Origin: GCA-002790615 sp964438025
Lineage (GTDB): Bacteria > Patescibacteriota > Minisyncoccia > Moranbacterales > UBA2206
Assembly: GCA_964438025.1 (NCBI GenBank)
Contig: CAYTIK010000002.1
Location: 1 to 60,714, forward strand
Direction of reading: 5' to 3'
Length of the DNA: 60,714 nucleotides
In this document: piece by piece, positions 50,580 to 59,408 of the stretch
How the letters are laid out: the number at the start of each line of letters is the position of its first letter
How positions within the stretch are numbered: the first letter of the stretch is position 1
Translations under genes and position numbers: made by a program
Notes under the pieces: model-generated
The model's database searches: none
Told to the model about the DNA's origin: nothing
The model's input: only the letters and a program-made list of their open reading frames with translations

Positions 50580-51575
50580 TTAGAATAATTTTAAATAGTT
50601 GTCTATCATCGCATCCAGAGAAAATTTTTCTTCGACAATGCGGCGGCTGTTGTCGGAATAAAAACTGGCATTTTTTACCAAGGAATTCAGGTTATCCGCC
50701 AATTTTTGGGTGTCATAAATTCTTCTTTTCCAAAAAGCGTCTCCCGGGGAATCTATCAGCAAACTATTTTTTCCCGGAACTGTTATTTCGCTCATCGCTC
50801 CATCATTTATGCCGCAAATGGGCAATCCGCAAGCCATCGCTTCAAGGATGTTATTCGGACAAGGAGGATTAAGGTGAGTCATCAAAAAAACATCAGAAGA
50901 CCTTTCATATTTTGACAGGTCTTCATTTTTTATCTTACCAATAAAATTAAGCTGTGTAAATTTTTTAAATTGAGATGGAATATCCGCGACTTCCCGGGAA
51001 AAATCGCCGATAATTAGGAATTTAAAATTCCGGTTATATTTATTTTTATATATTTCCAAAGCTTCAATCAATGGGAGAATTTGGTCTTTCCGGCGGAATT
51101 TGGAAACAGTCAGGAATATTTTTTGATCAGGATTGTCCCGCAAATTATCAATTTTTTCTCCTATGGGTGAGAATAAAGCAGTATCCATCCCATTATAAAT
51201 TATGGAAAATTTTCCCTCTTTTTTTCTGCCGAGAAATTTTTCGGCGCAATATTGGCTATACCGGCTTTGATAAACGGTAAAATCAGCAAAGAATTTATGG
51301 ATCAAACGGGGTGCCAGATTCAACAGGGGATATTTCCATTTGGCGACCGACCAATAATACACGCCGTCCAAGCGGTGGATTATTTTTTTCTTGTTCCGTT
51401 TAGCGTGCAAAAGATACAAGGGATTGCATTGGACAATGACAAATAGGATATCATAATCTTTCTGGAATTCAAAAAAAACTTCATGGCCTCTTTGTTCTAA
51501 GCCTTGTTTGAATTTTTGGGCGAAAGTGGAAGTGCCGCCGGTGTCTTTGAGGGTGAAGGGGATGAAAATCTTCAT
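50580..51575 (-). CDS. Family 4 glycosyltransferase
   Basis: 331 aa, GT-B. The N-terminal start IFIPFTLKDTGGTSTFAQKF is typical of GT4 acceptor domains; SIIYNGMDTALFSP marks the hinge, and PNNILEAMACGLPICGINDGAMSEI gives the E-x7-E donor motif. It sits at the 5' end of a four-gene minus-strand set, just downstream of the 40-bp tandem repeat at 51577-51648. Confidence 0.88.
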   Translation of the reverse strand: MKIFIPFTLKDTGGTSTFAQKFKQGLEQRGHEVFFEFQKDYDILFVIVQCNPLYLLHAKRNKKKIIHRLDGVYYWSVAKWKYPLLNLAPRLIHKFFADFTVYQSRYSQYCAEKFLGRKKEGKFSIIYNGMDTALFSPIGEKIDNLRDNPDQKIFLTVSKFRRKDQILPLIEALEIYKNKYNRNFKFLIIGDFSREVADIPSQFKKFTQLNFIGKIKNEDLSKYERSSDVFLMTHLNPPCPNNILEAMACGLPICGINDGAMSEITVPGKNSLLIDSPGDAFWKRRIYDTQKLADNLNSLVKNASFYSDNSRRIVEEKFSLDAMIDNYLKLF

Positions 51576-51576
51576 A

Positions 51577-51648
51577 ATATGATGCGAATATGCTAATGAA
51601 TGCGAATGCCGCCAATATATGATGCGAATATGCTAATGAATGCGAATG
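51577..51648. repeat. Two 40-bp tandem repeats with GATGCGAATATGCTAATG
   Basis: The unit ATATGATGCGAATATGCTAATGAATGCGAATG occurs twice with a period of 40 bases between two glycosyltransferase genes. The GCGAATAT core is also in the hairpin at 6336-6370. Confidence 0.85.
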
Positions 51649-51663
51649 TTGCGAATTAGTTAT

Positions 51664-52485
51664 TTAAAAATATTTTCTTTTGATTTTTTTGATGAAGTTG
51701 GGGGTTAGGATTACCAATAGCGGTTCGAGGAGATGCAGATAATTTTTCCGGGAATAGTTATACTTAAGTATATACTGATGTATATATTTAGCTCTGGTCT
51801 TGATGCTTTGCCACATCTGAGCATTTTGTTTTTGGACGGAAATTCCGTTGTCCACCATCCTTTGGCAGAGGAATTCCTGGATATTGTAAAATTTGGTTTT
51901 CGGAAAACAGCGCAACCAGAGGTCGTAATCCTGTCCATATTTGATAGTTTCATCATAACCGCCAACGCTTTTTAGCAGTTCAGCTTTAGCTAAGATACAG
52001 CTGTGGGCGAAAGGATTACGCCGGAACAATTTTTTGGCAATCATTTCGTGGGTTTCCGGCAAGCGGATATATTTTTTCTTTCCGCTATCAGTATAAATAT
52101 TCAGATGATTGCAGCCGATTATCCCATAATCCGGATGATTTTCCAAAAAATCGATTTGTTTGGCTAATTTATCTTTTTCCCACCAATCGTCCGGATCAAT
52201 CCGGGCGACATATTTTCCTTGCGCTTCTGCCAGTGCTAGATTTAAGGCTTTGGTAAGCCCAATATTGACTGTATTATTGATGATTTTAAGTTTTTCTAAA
52301 CCAAATAATCTTTGCCATTTTAAAATTTTATCCAGACTTCCATCGGTTGATCCGTTATCAACGCAGATAATTTCATAGTTTTCAAAAGTTTGAGCTTTTA
52401 GGCTGCTAAAAAAATTATCCAGAAATTTTTCTTCATTCCAGACGGCGGTTAATATGGAAATGGCGGTATTTTTTTTAGGAATCAT
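51664..52485 (-). CDS. Family 2 glycosyltransferase
   Basis: 273 aa, GT-A. ISILTAVWNEEKFLDNFF opens the nucleotide-sugar fold, CVDNGSTDGSLD follows, and the metal site is in ARIDPDDWWEKD. FAHSCILAKAELLKSVGGYDE and DYDLWLRC are the usual later motifs. No membrane helix; it likely adds a sugar from a UDP or GDP donor to a growing lipid-linked chain. It overlaps the upstream GT4 gene by 4 bases. Confidence 0.9.
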   Translation of the reverse strand: MIPKKNTAISILTAVWNEEKFLDNFFSSLKAQTFENYEIICVDNGSTDGSLDKILKWQRLFGLEKLKIINNTVNIGLTKALNLALAEAQGKYVARIDPDDWWEKDKLAKQIDFLENHPDYGIIGCNHLNIYTDSGKKKYIRLPETHEMIAKKLFRRNPFAHSCILAKAELLKSVGGYDETIKYGQDYDLWLRCFPKTKFYNIQEFLCQRMVDNGISVQKQNAQMWQSIKTRAKYIHQYILKYNYSRKNYLHLLEPLLVILTPNFIKKIKRKYF

Positions 52486-53609
52486 ATTGATTTTAACAAA
52501 GCGGATATTTTTGCGGAAACTCTGTCCAAGGAATAATTATTTTTTATTTCAGCCAAGGCGTTTTTACCCAGTTTTAACCTTTCTTCCGGAGTATTAAGTA
52601 ATCTTATTAAATTATCCGCAATGGCTTGGCTATCGGCCACCGGCACCAAAATTCCCGAGTGATTATTTTTTATCAAATCTTTATTAACGTCTATGTTAGT
52701 AGTAATTACAGGCAGATCGGAAGCCATAGCTTCCATTATAGCATTGCTCATACCTTCATAAAAAGTCGGCAAAACAAAAATATCGCTGATTTTGAGAATT
52801 TCCAAGACATCGCCCCTTTGGCCTAAAAACAGGATATTGTTTTTGGATTGGTAATTTTCTATTTGTTTTTGTAGAGTTACTTTTTCAGATCCATCACCGA
52901 CGAGAAGGAGTTTTAACCCTCTCTTTAATTCTCCCCCTTGGAAATGGGGAGAGGCGTGGAGCTGTTCAAAAGCTTCAATCAGATATTTATGCCCCTTTCC
53001 TTTTCTTAAATTAGAAACGCTGACGATGTTAAAATTGCCTTCTTTGATGCTTAACTCTCGTAGTTTCTCTCTTTTGTCAATATCAAATTCAAAATCTTTT
53101 AAGTCTATAACATTGGGAATCACGAGAGTTTTATTTAAATTAATTCCCAACTTCTTAGATATTTTTTTTTGCGCGGACGGAGTTTGAAAAACATATTTGG
53201 TTACCAAAAAGGATGTTATTTTATCTACAAATGACAACCATTGCCATTGCAGCAAACTTCCTCGGTGGCTGCAGATAATTTTTTTCACGCCAAAGATTCT
53301 GCCCCAAACCCGTCCGAAAATATCGGCATGGATCAGGTAGGTTTCGATAATTTCCGGCTGGAATTCTTTAATTATTTTTCTAAATTCCCAAATAACGCGC
53401 GGATTAAAAAAATCAAAAAGGCCACGAAGATGCAAATAATAAACCGGAGTATTTCTCTTTTCCAGTTTTTTTCCGATAGCGCCTTCGCCCATAAGGCAGA
53501 CGACTCTGTTCTCAAATTCCTTTTCCAGAGAAGGCAGAAGGCGGGCCAAATTAGTCTCGGCTCCGCCGACTTCCAGTCCGGTGATGATATGTAAGATTTT
53601 TTTTCTCAT
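52482..53609 (-). CDS. Family 4 glycosyltransferase with palindromic insertion
   Basis: 375 aa, GT-B. HIITGLEVGGAETNLARLLP is the acceptor-domain start, ICSHRGS and VIPNVIDLKDF follow, and ISDIFVLPTFYEGMSNAIMEAMASDLPVI has the E-x7-E donor site. Between EAFEQL and LKLLLVGDG, residues encoding HASPHFQGGELKRG are not part of the fold. They come from a palindromic stretch (about 52915-52960) containing CTCCCC/GGGGAG, and the frame is kept. One base separates it from the next gene upstream. Confidence 0.9.
   Translation of the reverse strand: MRKKILHIITGLEVGGAETNLARLLPSLEKEFENRVVCLMGEGAIGKKLEKRNTPVYYLHLRGLFDFFNPRVIWEFRKIIKEFQPEIIETYLIHADIFGRVWGRIFGVKKIICSHRGSLLQWQWLSFVDKITSFLVTKYVFQTPSAQKKISKKLGINLNKTLVIPNVIDLKDFEFDIDKREKLRELSIKEGNFNIVSVSNLRKGKGHKYLIEAFEQLHASPHFQGGELKRGLKLLLVGDGSEKVTLQKQIENYQSKNNILFLGQRGDVLEILKISDIFVLPTFYEGMSNAIMEAMASDLPVITTNIDVNKDLIKNNHSGILVPVADSQAIADNLIRLLNTPEERLKLGKNALAEIKNNYSLDRVSAKISALLKSI
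52915..52960. repeat. In-frame palindromic insertion in a glycosyltransferase gene
   Basis: CTCCCCCTTGGAAATGGGGAG (CTCCCC/GGGGAG arms) is flanked by CCCTCTCTTTAATT and GAGGCGTGGAG. It resembles the CTCCC(C)TTT...AAAGGGGGAG element between the MacB permeases (23835-23943). Confidence 0.6.
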
Positions 53610-54785
53610 TTAAAATTTTTTCCAAGGACCGTCCTTGATTAGGGAGTGGATTTCTTTCAAATAAGCTTCGATGGAATATTTCCAATTAAATTTTTGCTCT
53701 ATTTCTCTGCGAGCGCTTTCTCCCAGTGTTTTTCTTTTTTCTGAATCTTCCAGAAGTTCTCTTAATGCTTCTTCTAAAACTTTAGTATTATGAGGTTCAA
53801 TAATTATTCCAGAATCATCGTTTTTTATAATTTCCGGCGTTCCGCCCACATTCGTGGCAATGATAGCTTTCTTGCATACCCCAGCCTCTAAAACAGAAGT
53901 AGGGAGTCCTTCGTTATAGCTTGGATTTACGAAAATATCAGTTATTTTCAATATACTGATAGCTTCTGAAAAAGGAACTTTTCCGAGAAAAATAACTTGA
54001 TTTTCCAAACTATGATTTTTTGAATATGTTTCCAAGTTTTTTCTTTCGCAGCCATAGCCGGCTATAAGCAGTACAATATTGGGATTTTTTAAATTCCGGA
54101 CAGCTTCAAGGAGATGTATCACGCCTTTACCATGAATAAGCCGTCCGATAAAAGTTATAATTTTTTTATTTTTGAACCGTTCTCTTAGTTTTTCTTGCGG
54201 AAGAATAGCGTCAATTTCAGAAAAAGGCATTCCTCGGTAAATGACTGGGGCTTCTCGATTAGAAAGAAGTTTTATAAATCTAGCAGCCGATTGCGAAGGA
54301 GCTATTATTTTGTCGGCCTTGGACAAAATAAAATGGCCGATAGTTTTATCGAATAATTTTGCTATAGTAGAGACTAGAAAAGTACCCTTAACAAAATCGC
54401 TCCCATGCTCGATATGCAAAATCGGCAGTTTTCTTTTTTTGGCGTAAAAAAAAGCGAGCAAAGACTGGACAAAAAAACGCGTAGTAGAAATTGTTAGATT
54501 ATATTTTTTTTCGGAAAGCATCTTCCATTGTTGCCAAAACTTTATCTTCCATAGGCAGGGCAGGGGATAATTGAATATTATCTCGAAGGCCGGATAACGG
54601 ATAATGGTTATTCCAAGTTTTCCTTCTTTTTCTAAAGCATCTTGAGGAATGCGTGGGGTGAAAACTGTGATAAAACATCCTCTTTCAGACAGTTTTTCAT
54701 GCAATTCTTCAGCGTATTTTTCTAATCCACCGATGCGCGGAGGATAATAAGGAGAAAAGTCTAATATCTTGATCTCTTTAGACAT
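53610..54785 (-). CDS. Family 4 glycosyltransferase
   Basis: 391 aa from the ATG at 54785; an in-frame TTG at 54803 would add 6 residues. GT-B fold: DFSPYYPPRIGGLEKYAEELHEKL (acceptor half), VIYRGMPFSEID hinge, KIITFIGRLIHGKGVIHLLEA, and the donor signature ITDIFVNPSYNEGLPTSVLEAGVCKKAII. The start is 2 bases from the end of the membrane-protein gene upstream, so the two are coupled. Confidence 0.9.
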   Translation of the reverse strand: MSKEIKILDFSPYYPPRIGGLEKYAEELHEKLSERGCFITVFTPRIPQDALEKEGKLGITIIRYPAFEIIFNYPLPCLWKIKFWQQWKMLSEKKYNLTISTTRFFVQSLLAFFYAKKRKLPILHIEHGSDFVKGTFLVSTIAKLFDKTIGHFILSKADKIIAPSQSAARFIKLLSNREAPVIYRGMPFSEIDAILPQEKLRERFKNKKIITFIGRLIHGKGVIHLLEAVRNLKNPNIVLLIAGYGCERKNLETYSKNHSLENQVIFLGKVPFSEAISILKITDIFVNPSYNEGLPTSVLEAGVCKKAIIATNVGGTPEIIKNDDSGIIIEPHNTKVLEEALRELLEDSEKRKTLGESARREIEQKFNWKYSIEAYLKEIHSLIKDGPWKKF

Positions 54786-54787
54786 AT

Positions 54788-57028
54788 TTATAGAAGTTGC
54801 CAAATGATAACTTCATCATCATTTGTTGAATATATTCTTTTGAATTTATCGGGATAAAGGTCAAAAAGAAATTTTCCATCCGGACACGGATCTATGCCCC
54901 AATTTAATATCTCATAAGGACGATCCCGGTAAGGATTTTTATCAGATTGCCTTGAATAGTATACAAAAAACGATTTATTTTCTGGAGACACCTCTGAATT
55001 AAATACAGTTTGTTCGTAAACATCTTCAATGGGAATTGGCGAAAAAAGTACGGGTATGCGGGAAAGAGGAAAAATAGTAGTTGTTTTTGTTTTTTCTCTC
55101 AAAGTTTTTTGAATGCCAGTAATTTGATTTATCATAGTATCATTAGTAGAAACTGCATTGGCATATTTTTCATTGTCAGTTTTCATAGTGTCAAAATAAA
55201 ATTTTGAAGCATTATCCGTTGCGGTTTTGATAGATTTAAGAAATGGATCATAATATATTTTCATCAGGGAACTTTGCGTGGTATTTCCTTTTAGGGTGTT
55301 TTGAAAATTTTGGATATCATTATCGCAATATATTTGAGAAGGAATTTTTATCAGGGTAGTATCGGCATAAAAAGGAAGGAGAGTTTTATGTCCATAAGAA
55401 AGAAAAATTCGGTTTTCCGGTAAATGAGTTTCAATCCAGTCGGCACTGTTCCATTGCGCCGGAGTAATAAGGTAGTACTTTAAATAATTAACATATAAGG
55501 CACCGGAGATGCTGATAATCAGAAATGATATAAAAACAAACATGCTCCGTCGGGAGATGGTTTTAATGAAGCGCAATATGATAAAAATAAAAACAAACGA
55601 AAAAACTCCAGAAAAAATCCAAGCGCGATCCGGCAAAAGAGAAATATTGGGATATCTCGGCAATATTTCCGCTATAGTGAAGAAAAGAACGAATGTTACT
55701 ATGGCAATCAATATAGCATAATTTTTGAAAACTATCTTTCTGAAAAAAGAACGAAAAGCTGGATTAAAAATGATTATGATTAAAAATAATGCCAATAATC
55801 CTCCAACTAGTGGACCCATATTGAAAGCGTAAAATTTCAGGACTCCGCTTAAGGATCCCCAGCCCATCGCATTGCGGTCAACATTCGTATAATACGCGGG
55901 ATAAAGCAAGTTGAGGCTATTTGGCAAAAAAATATGCGCAATAACTATTGATATCCACGATGATAAAAATTGTCGCATTTTTTCAAAAAAAGATATATTG
56001 GATGCGATAATAAACGCAATTAGAAAAAAAGTTTTTTTGTCTGAAAAAATAAGCGCTCGCTTGGCGATAATTATCGCAATGGCCCAAATAATAAAAATGA
56101 TGATGCCTGCTTGATGGTAGAAAAACGACAGAAATATAGAAGCTCCGGCGCTATAAAGCCAAAAATCATTATTTTTTTCAAAAGAATAAAGAAGAAAAAA
56201 TACAAAAAAGTATGATAGTACTATCAACATGAATTGAGGCATGGGTGTTTCAGCATAGAGGATAATAAGAGGGCTAGTAAAGACAAACAACAGAAAAATC
56301 CACTGCTTGCTTTTTTCCGTAAAATTGCGCGCAACCATCCAGGCTGGGAAAAGAACGGAAAGAAAAAGAAAAGGCACAACATATTTGAAAAAGGCTAAAA
56401 TACTTATGCTTGTGAATCGCGTTCCGATAAAAACCATTGCTCCAAAAAATGGCCGCTCCGAATAATCTAGCTGTTGGTTGGCAAATTGGTAAGTATATTT
56501 CATCAACCATTTGTAGGGATCGAGATCAGGAAGGGCTTGATACAAAAAGACTTGGATCAAGGTAAAAATAAAACCAAATATCAAAACAATGAAAAGCGGA
56601 TGCTTGAAAATAGTCTTTGAAAACGACGGCCAGGCAGGGAGGAAAGTTTTGTTGTGGAAAAGGAGAACTCCAGCCGCGCACCAAAGCGCTAGACTGTTAG
56701 CTATCGGATACCAATCATAAATTTTGTGCAATAATATAAATTCCGCAGTTAAAATAGAGGGGGTGATAACCATTCCTCCAAGAAGCGCCAGAGATATAAA
56801 TTCCCATTGGTCAAAATTTCTCTTAAATAAAGCCTGGATTATCAAAGTCACTCCGATTCCTGTGCCAAAAACCATAAAAAAAAGGCCGCCGATAATTTGT
56901 AAAAACGCGAGGACGGAATTATTCGTGAAATGTCCGAAAAAAAACACAATCAAATAAGCCACAAAAAAAGCGGAAAGCGCGGAAAAAAGCTTTTGAGAGA
57001 GGAAAAAATGACGTAAACGATGGATCAT
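54788..57028 (-). CDS. Large polytopic membrane protein, possible GT-C glycosyltransferase
   Basis: 746 aa. About 12-14 membrane helices fill residues 10-520, and a soluble external domain of ~220 residues follows (from YYLITPAQWNSADWIETHLPEN). The loop with LPDLDPYKWLMKYTYQF (about 172-188) holds acidic residues next to a helix, as in GT-C enzymes that use polyprenyl-linked sugars, but I cannot match a named family. The external part with ADWIETHLPENRIFLSYG resembles segments of oligosaccharyl-transferase-like membrane proteins. It lies in the glycan cluster, so glycan transfer or polymerisation is the best guess. Confidence 0.68.
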   Translation of the reverse strand: MIHRLRHFFLSQKLFSALSAFFVAYLIVFFFGHFTNNSVLAFLQIIGGLFFMVFGTGIGVTLIIQALFKRNFDQWEFISLALLGGMVITPSILTAEFILLHKIYDWYPIANSLALWCAAGVLLFHNKTFLPAWPSFSKTIFKHPLFIVLIFGFIFTLIQVFLYQALPDLDPYKWLMKYTYQFANQQLDYSERPFFGAMVFIGTRFTSISILAFFKYVVPFLFLSVLFPAWMVARNFTEKSKQWIFLLFVFTSPLIILYAETPMPQFMLIVLSYFFVFFLLYSFEKNNDFWLYSAGASIFLSFFYHQAGIIIFIIWAIAIIIAKRALIFSDKKTFFLIAFIIASNISFFEKMRQFLSSWISIVIAHIFLPNSLNLLYPAYYTNVDRNAMGWGSLSGVLKFYAFNMGPLVGGLLALFLIIIIFNPAFRSFFRKIVFKNYAILIAIVTFVLFFTIAEILPRYPNISLLPDRAWIFSGVFSFVFIFIILRFIKTISRRSMFVFISFLIISISGALYVNYLKYYLITPAQWNSADWIETHLPENRIFLSYGHKTLLPFYADTTLIKIPSQIYCDNDIQNFQNTLKGNTTQSSLMKIYYDPFLKSIKTATDNASKFYFDTMKTDNEKYANAVSTNDTMINQITGIQKTLREKTKTTTIFPLSRIPVLFSPIPIEDVYEQTVFNSEVSPENKSFFVYYSRQSDKNPYRDRPYEILNWGIDPCPDGKFLFDLYPDKFKRIYSTNDDEVIIWQLL

Positions 57029-57068
57029 AAATGTAGCAAAAATACTATTAGAGTATACCGCAAATAAG

Positions 57069-57096
57069 CCCAGTAAGCAACTTACTTGGGTTTTTT
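57069..57096. terminator. Hairpin between glycan genes
   Basis: CCCAGTAAG-CAA-CTTACTTGGG followed by TTTTTT on the plus strand, although the genes on both sides are on the minus strand. As a minus-strand terminator it would have a weaker T-tract. Confidence 0.5.
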
Positions 57097-57147
57097 ATTT
57101 ATAATTTAAGGTAAAATGAAAGACGAAAATTAAATATTTATAAAAAA

Positions 57148-58440
57148 CTAAAATTTATCAACAATTTTTAAAATTAGAGGATATCGGTTGAGTATTCCGA
57201 TAAATATTTTTTTATTGATGGTTGCAAAATAATACAATAAAAATTCAAGCCATACCGATATTGTTAAAGCAATGACAACGCCGATAATTTTAAATAAAAC
57301 TCCAAATATTAAAATAATTAAAATTTTAAAAATAGAAGAAGCAGTAGTAAAAAGGACTACCTCCTTGTGCCTTAAATCCGAATCGATAGCTGTTCTCAGT
57401 AGTGATTGAACGATGAACGCGGGAATTGCTAATGACATAATAAACAAATAAATTATAGTTGCCTGATATTCATTTGGGAGAAGCAAGTGAACATAGAGAT
57501 AGCTAATCAAAAAGTATCCGCTAGCGGCAAAAAACGAGAATAAAAGGATCGCTGGCAGATGTTTCTTTATGGATTCTATCAAATTTTCATATTTTTCTTT
57601 GGCAAAATCTGAATAAAATAAATTATTGGATATTCTAAATACACCTCTAAGCGCCGAGTCAATTTTATTAGCGATAGAAAAAACAGCCAGACTAGAAAGA
57701 CCGAAAAAAGGACCAATTATAAAATTAGACAGTTGATTGGATGTTCCTAGGAGAATTTCAGCCGGAATCATCCTTAGTCCATATTTTATGCAATCAGTAT
57801 TAATTTCCTTGTTCTTATAGGATTTATACAAATCATATTTAATGATGATATAAATAAACGCAAGAATATTAATTATTGTAGTAGCTCCCAATTGAACGAT
57901 TGCAAAAACAAAAATATTTTTTGTCAAAATTGCGGAAATTGCGGAAACAGCAGGGATGATAATTGCGGATGTGGTTTGCCAAATAGAAAAAGACTTGAAA
58001 TCATTTTTCCCGACTAAAAATTCAGCGTAACTGACCTGTGGAAGATAGCCAAAAAGAGTATAACCCGAAATTATTATCGAAATAATTCCAAGGGTATTCT
58101 TTTGGAAGAAAAAAAAGATTGCGGAAACAGCAAGACTTAGTAATGTTATGGCTATAAAAAACTTAGCCCGATAAAAAAAAGCGAAAAGAAAAGTTCCGTT
58201 TTTGTTTTGAGCGATGCCCTTTTTAGATCCTAATGTTATATGTCCGGCAGTAAGCAACAGCAACCATGTTTGGATAGCTAGTGCAAATTGGAAAGTTCCG
58301 TAATCTTCAAGAGAAAGGCGGGAAAGAATGATCGGCAAAGTCGCAAGACTTACAAAAAATCCGAGTATTTGAGAAAAAGTAATCAAAAAAGCATTTTTAT
58401 AATATTTTTTGAATAAAGATTTTGCTAAAAGCAGATTCAT
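57148..58440 (-). CDS. Oligosaccharide flippase family protein (Wzx-like)
   Basis: 430 aa with about 12-14 membrane helices. SLEDYGTFQFALAIQTWLLLLTAGH and KKGIAQNKN near the N-terminus, and the GTSNQLSNFIIGPFFGLSSLAVFSIANKI region, match the polysaccharide-transporter (MOP) family. It is the second flippase of the island and is not closely similar to the one at 46752, so the locus may export two different glycans or was assembled from two sources. Three bases separate it from the FkbM gene. Confidence 0.86.
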   Translation of the reverse strand: MNLLLAKSLFKKYYKNAFLITFSQILGFFVSLATLPIILSRLSLEDYGTFQFALAIQTWLLLLTAGHITLGSKKGIAQNKNGTFLFAFFYRAKFFIAITLLSLAVSAIFFFFQKNTLGIISIIISGYTLFGYLPQVSYAEFLVGKNDFKSFSIWQTTSAIIIPAVSAISAILTKNIFVFAIVQLGATTIINILAFIYIIIKYDLYKSYKNKEINTDCIKYGLRMIPAEILLGTSNQLSNFIIGPFFGLSSLAVFSIANKIDSALRGVFRISNNLFYSDFAKEKYENLIESIKKHLPAILLFSFFAASGYFLISYLYVHLLLPNEYQATIIYLFIMSLAIPAFIVQSLLRTAIDSDLRHKEVVLFTTASSIFKILIILIFGVLFKIIGVVIALTISVWLEFLLYYFATINKKIFIGILNRYPLILKIVDKF

Positions 58441-58443
58441 TTA

Positions 58444-59400
58444 TTATTTTTTATATTCAAAAAAAGTTTCCCAGTATCCAATTTCCAGCAGGGGATGATT
58501 TAGTAATTCCTGGGTATTTGATGCCGTTGTTTTTAAATTTCCCCTGTAAAAACTTTTAATCACTTCATAGTCGAATTTATTGAGGTAGTCTAATATTTCC
58601 TTAGCCGAGCTGTTTTTTTTATGGAGTAATTCCGAATGAATTTCAATGAAGAAATGCTTAGGATGTTGAGTCCCCATTGTTTTTTCCATTCCTTTCAATA
58701 TTTCCTTTTCATACCCTTCGACATCCATACGAATGAAATCAACTATCTTGTTTTCTAAAAAATCGTCAAGTTTTATAATTTCAACGTCAATAATTTTTCC
58801 ATTGCGATACATATCCATATCATCGCGCTTAATGAAGCTGGATAAATTGGATTTGTTGGCCACGTAAAATTTCGCCATTTCATTTTCAGCTCCCGCTGCT
58901 TTTTGATGAACTTCGGCATTTTTTATTTTATTCAGTTCGATATTTCTTTTCAGTAAATTAAAATTAAAAGGGGATGGTTCAATCGCATGTAAATAACCGT
59001 TTTCTCCAGCTAATTTTGTCTCTAAAATCGCATAATATCCAATATTGGCTCCCACTTCCAATATTTTCATTCCTGGTTTTACTAGTTTTTTTACTTCATT
59101 TGTGCTGTTATGTTCATGCTCACCGTAAATGGCAAGTTCGCGAGATATTCCTAAATCATTGAGGTCGAGAATCATGGGGTTACCATGAATTTTTTTGATT
59201 ATCTCCCCCTTGTTTGATTCGAGATAGACAAATTTAAGAACCAGATATTCTCGAAAAAATCTTTTAACAATCAATAGGATCGCATTAATTGATTTTTTTA
59301 AAAAAGATATAAAACCTTCTGTTCGAAATATTTTGACAGCATTTTTGGCTGTCCCAGGTTCAATTCTTAAGACCGAGTTTAAAAATGTAATTTTTTCCAT
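58444..59400 (-). CDS. FkbM-family methyltransferase
   Basis: 318 aa. SAM site KILEVGANIGYYAILETKL (about residues 111-129), the HAIEPSPFNFNLLKRNIELN segment, and the family signature DFIRMDVEGYEKEILKGM. FkbM enzymes O-methylate sugars or other small groups. It lies between a flippase and a glycosyltransferase, which fits modification of a glycan unit before export. Confidence 0.9.
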   Translation of the reverse strand: MEKITFLNSVLRIEPGTAKNAVKIFRTEGFISFLKKSINAILLIVKRFFREYLVLKFVYLESNKGEIIKKIHGNPMILDLNDLGISRELAIYGEHEHNSTNEVKKLVKPGMKILEVGANIGYYAILETKLAGENGYLHAIEPSPFNFNLLKRNIELNKIKNAEVHQKAAGAENEMAKFYVANKSNLSSFIKRDDMDMYRNGKIIDVEIIKLDDFLENKIVDFIRMDVEGYEKEILKGMEKTMGTQHPKHFFIEIHSELLHKKNSSAKEILDYLNKFDYEVIKSFYRGNLKTTASNTQELLNHPLLEIGYWETFFEYKK

Positions 59401-59408
59401 TTAGTTAC

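Noticed and set aside
51577..51648. Possible CRISPR array
   Set aside because: Only two repeats with an 8-base gap between them, no spacers of normal length and no cas genes in the window.
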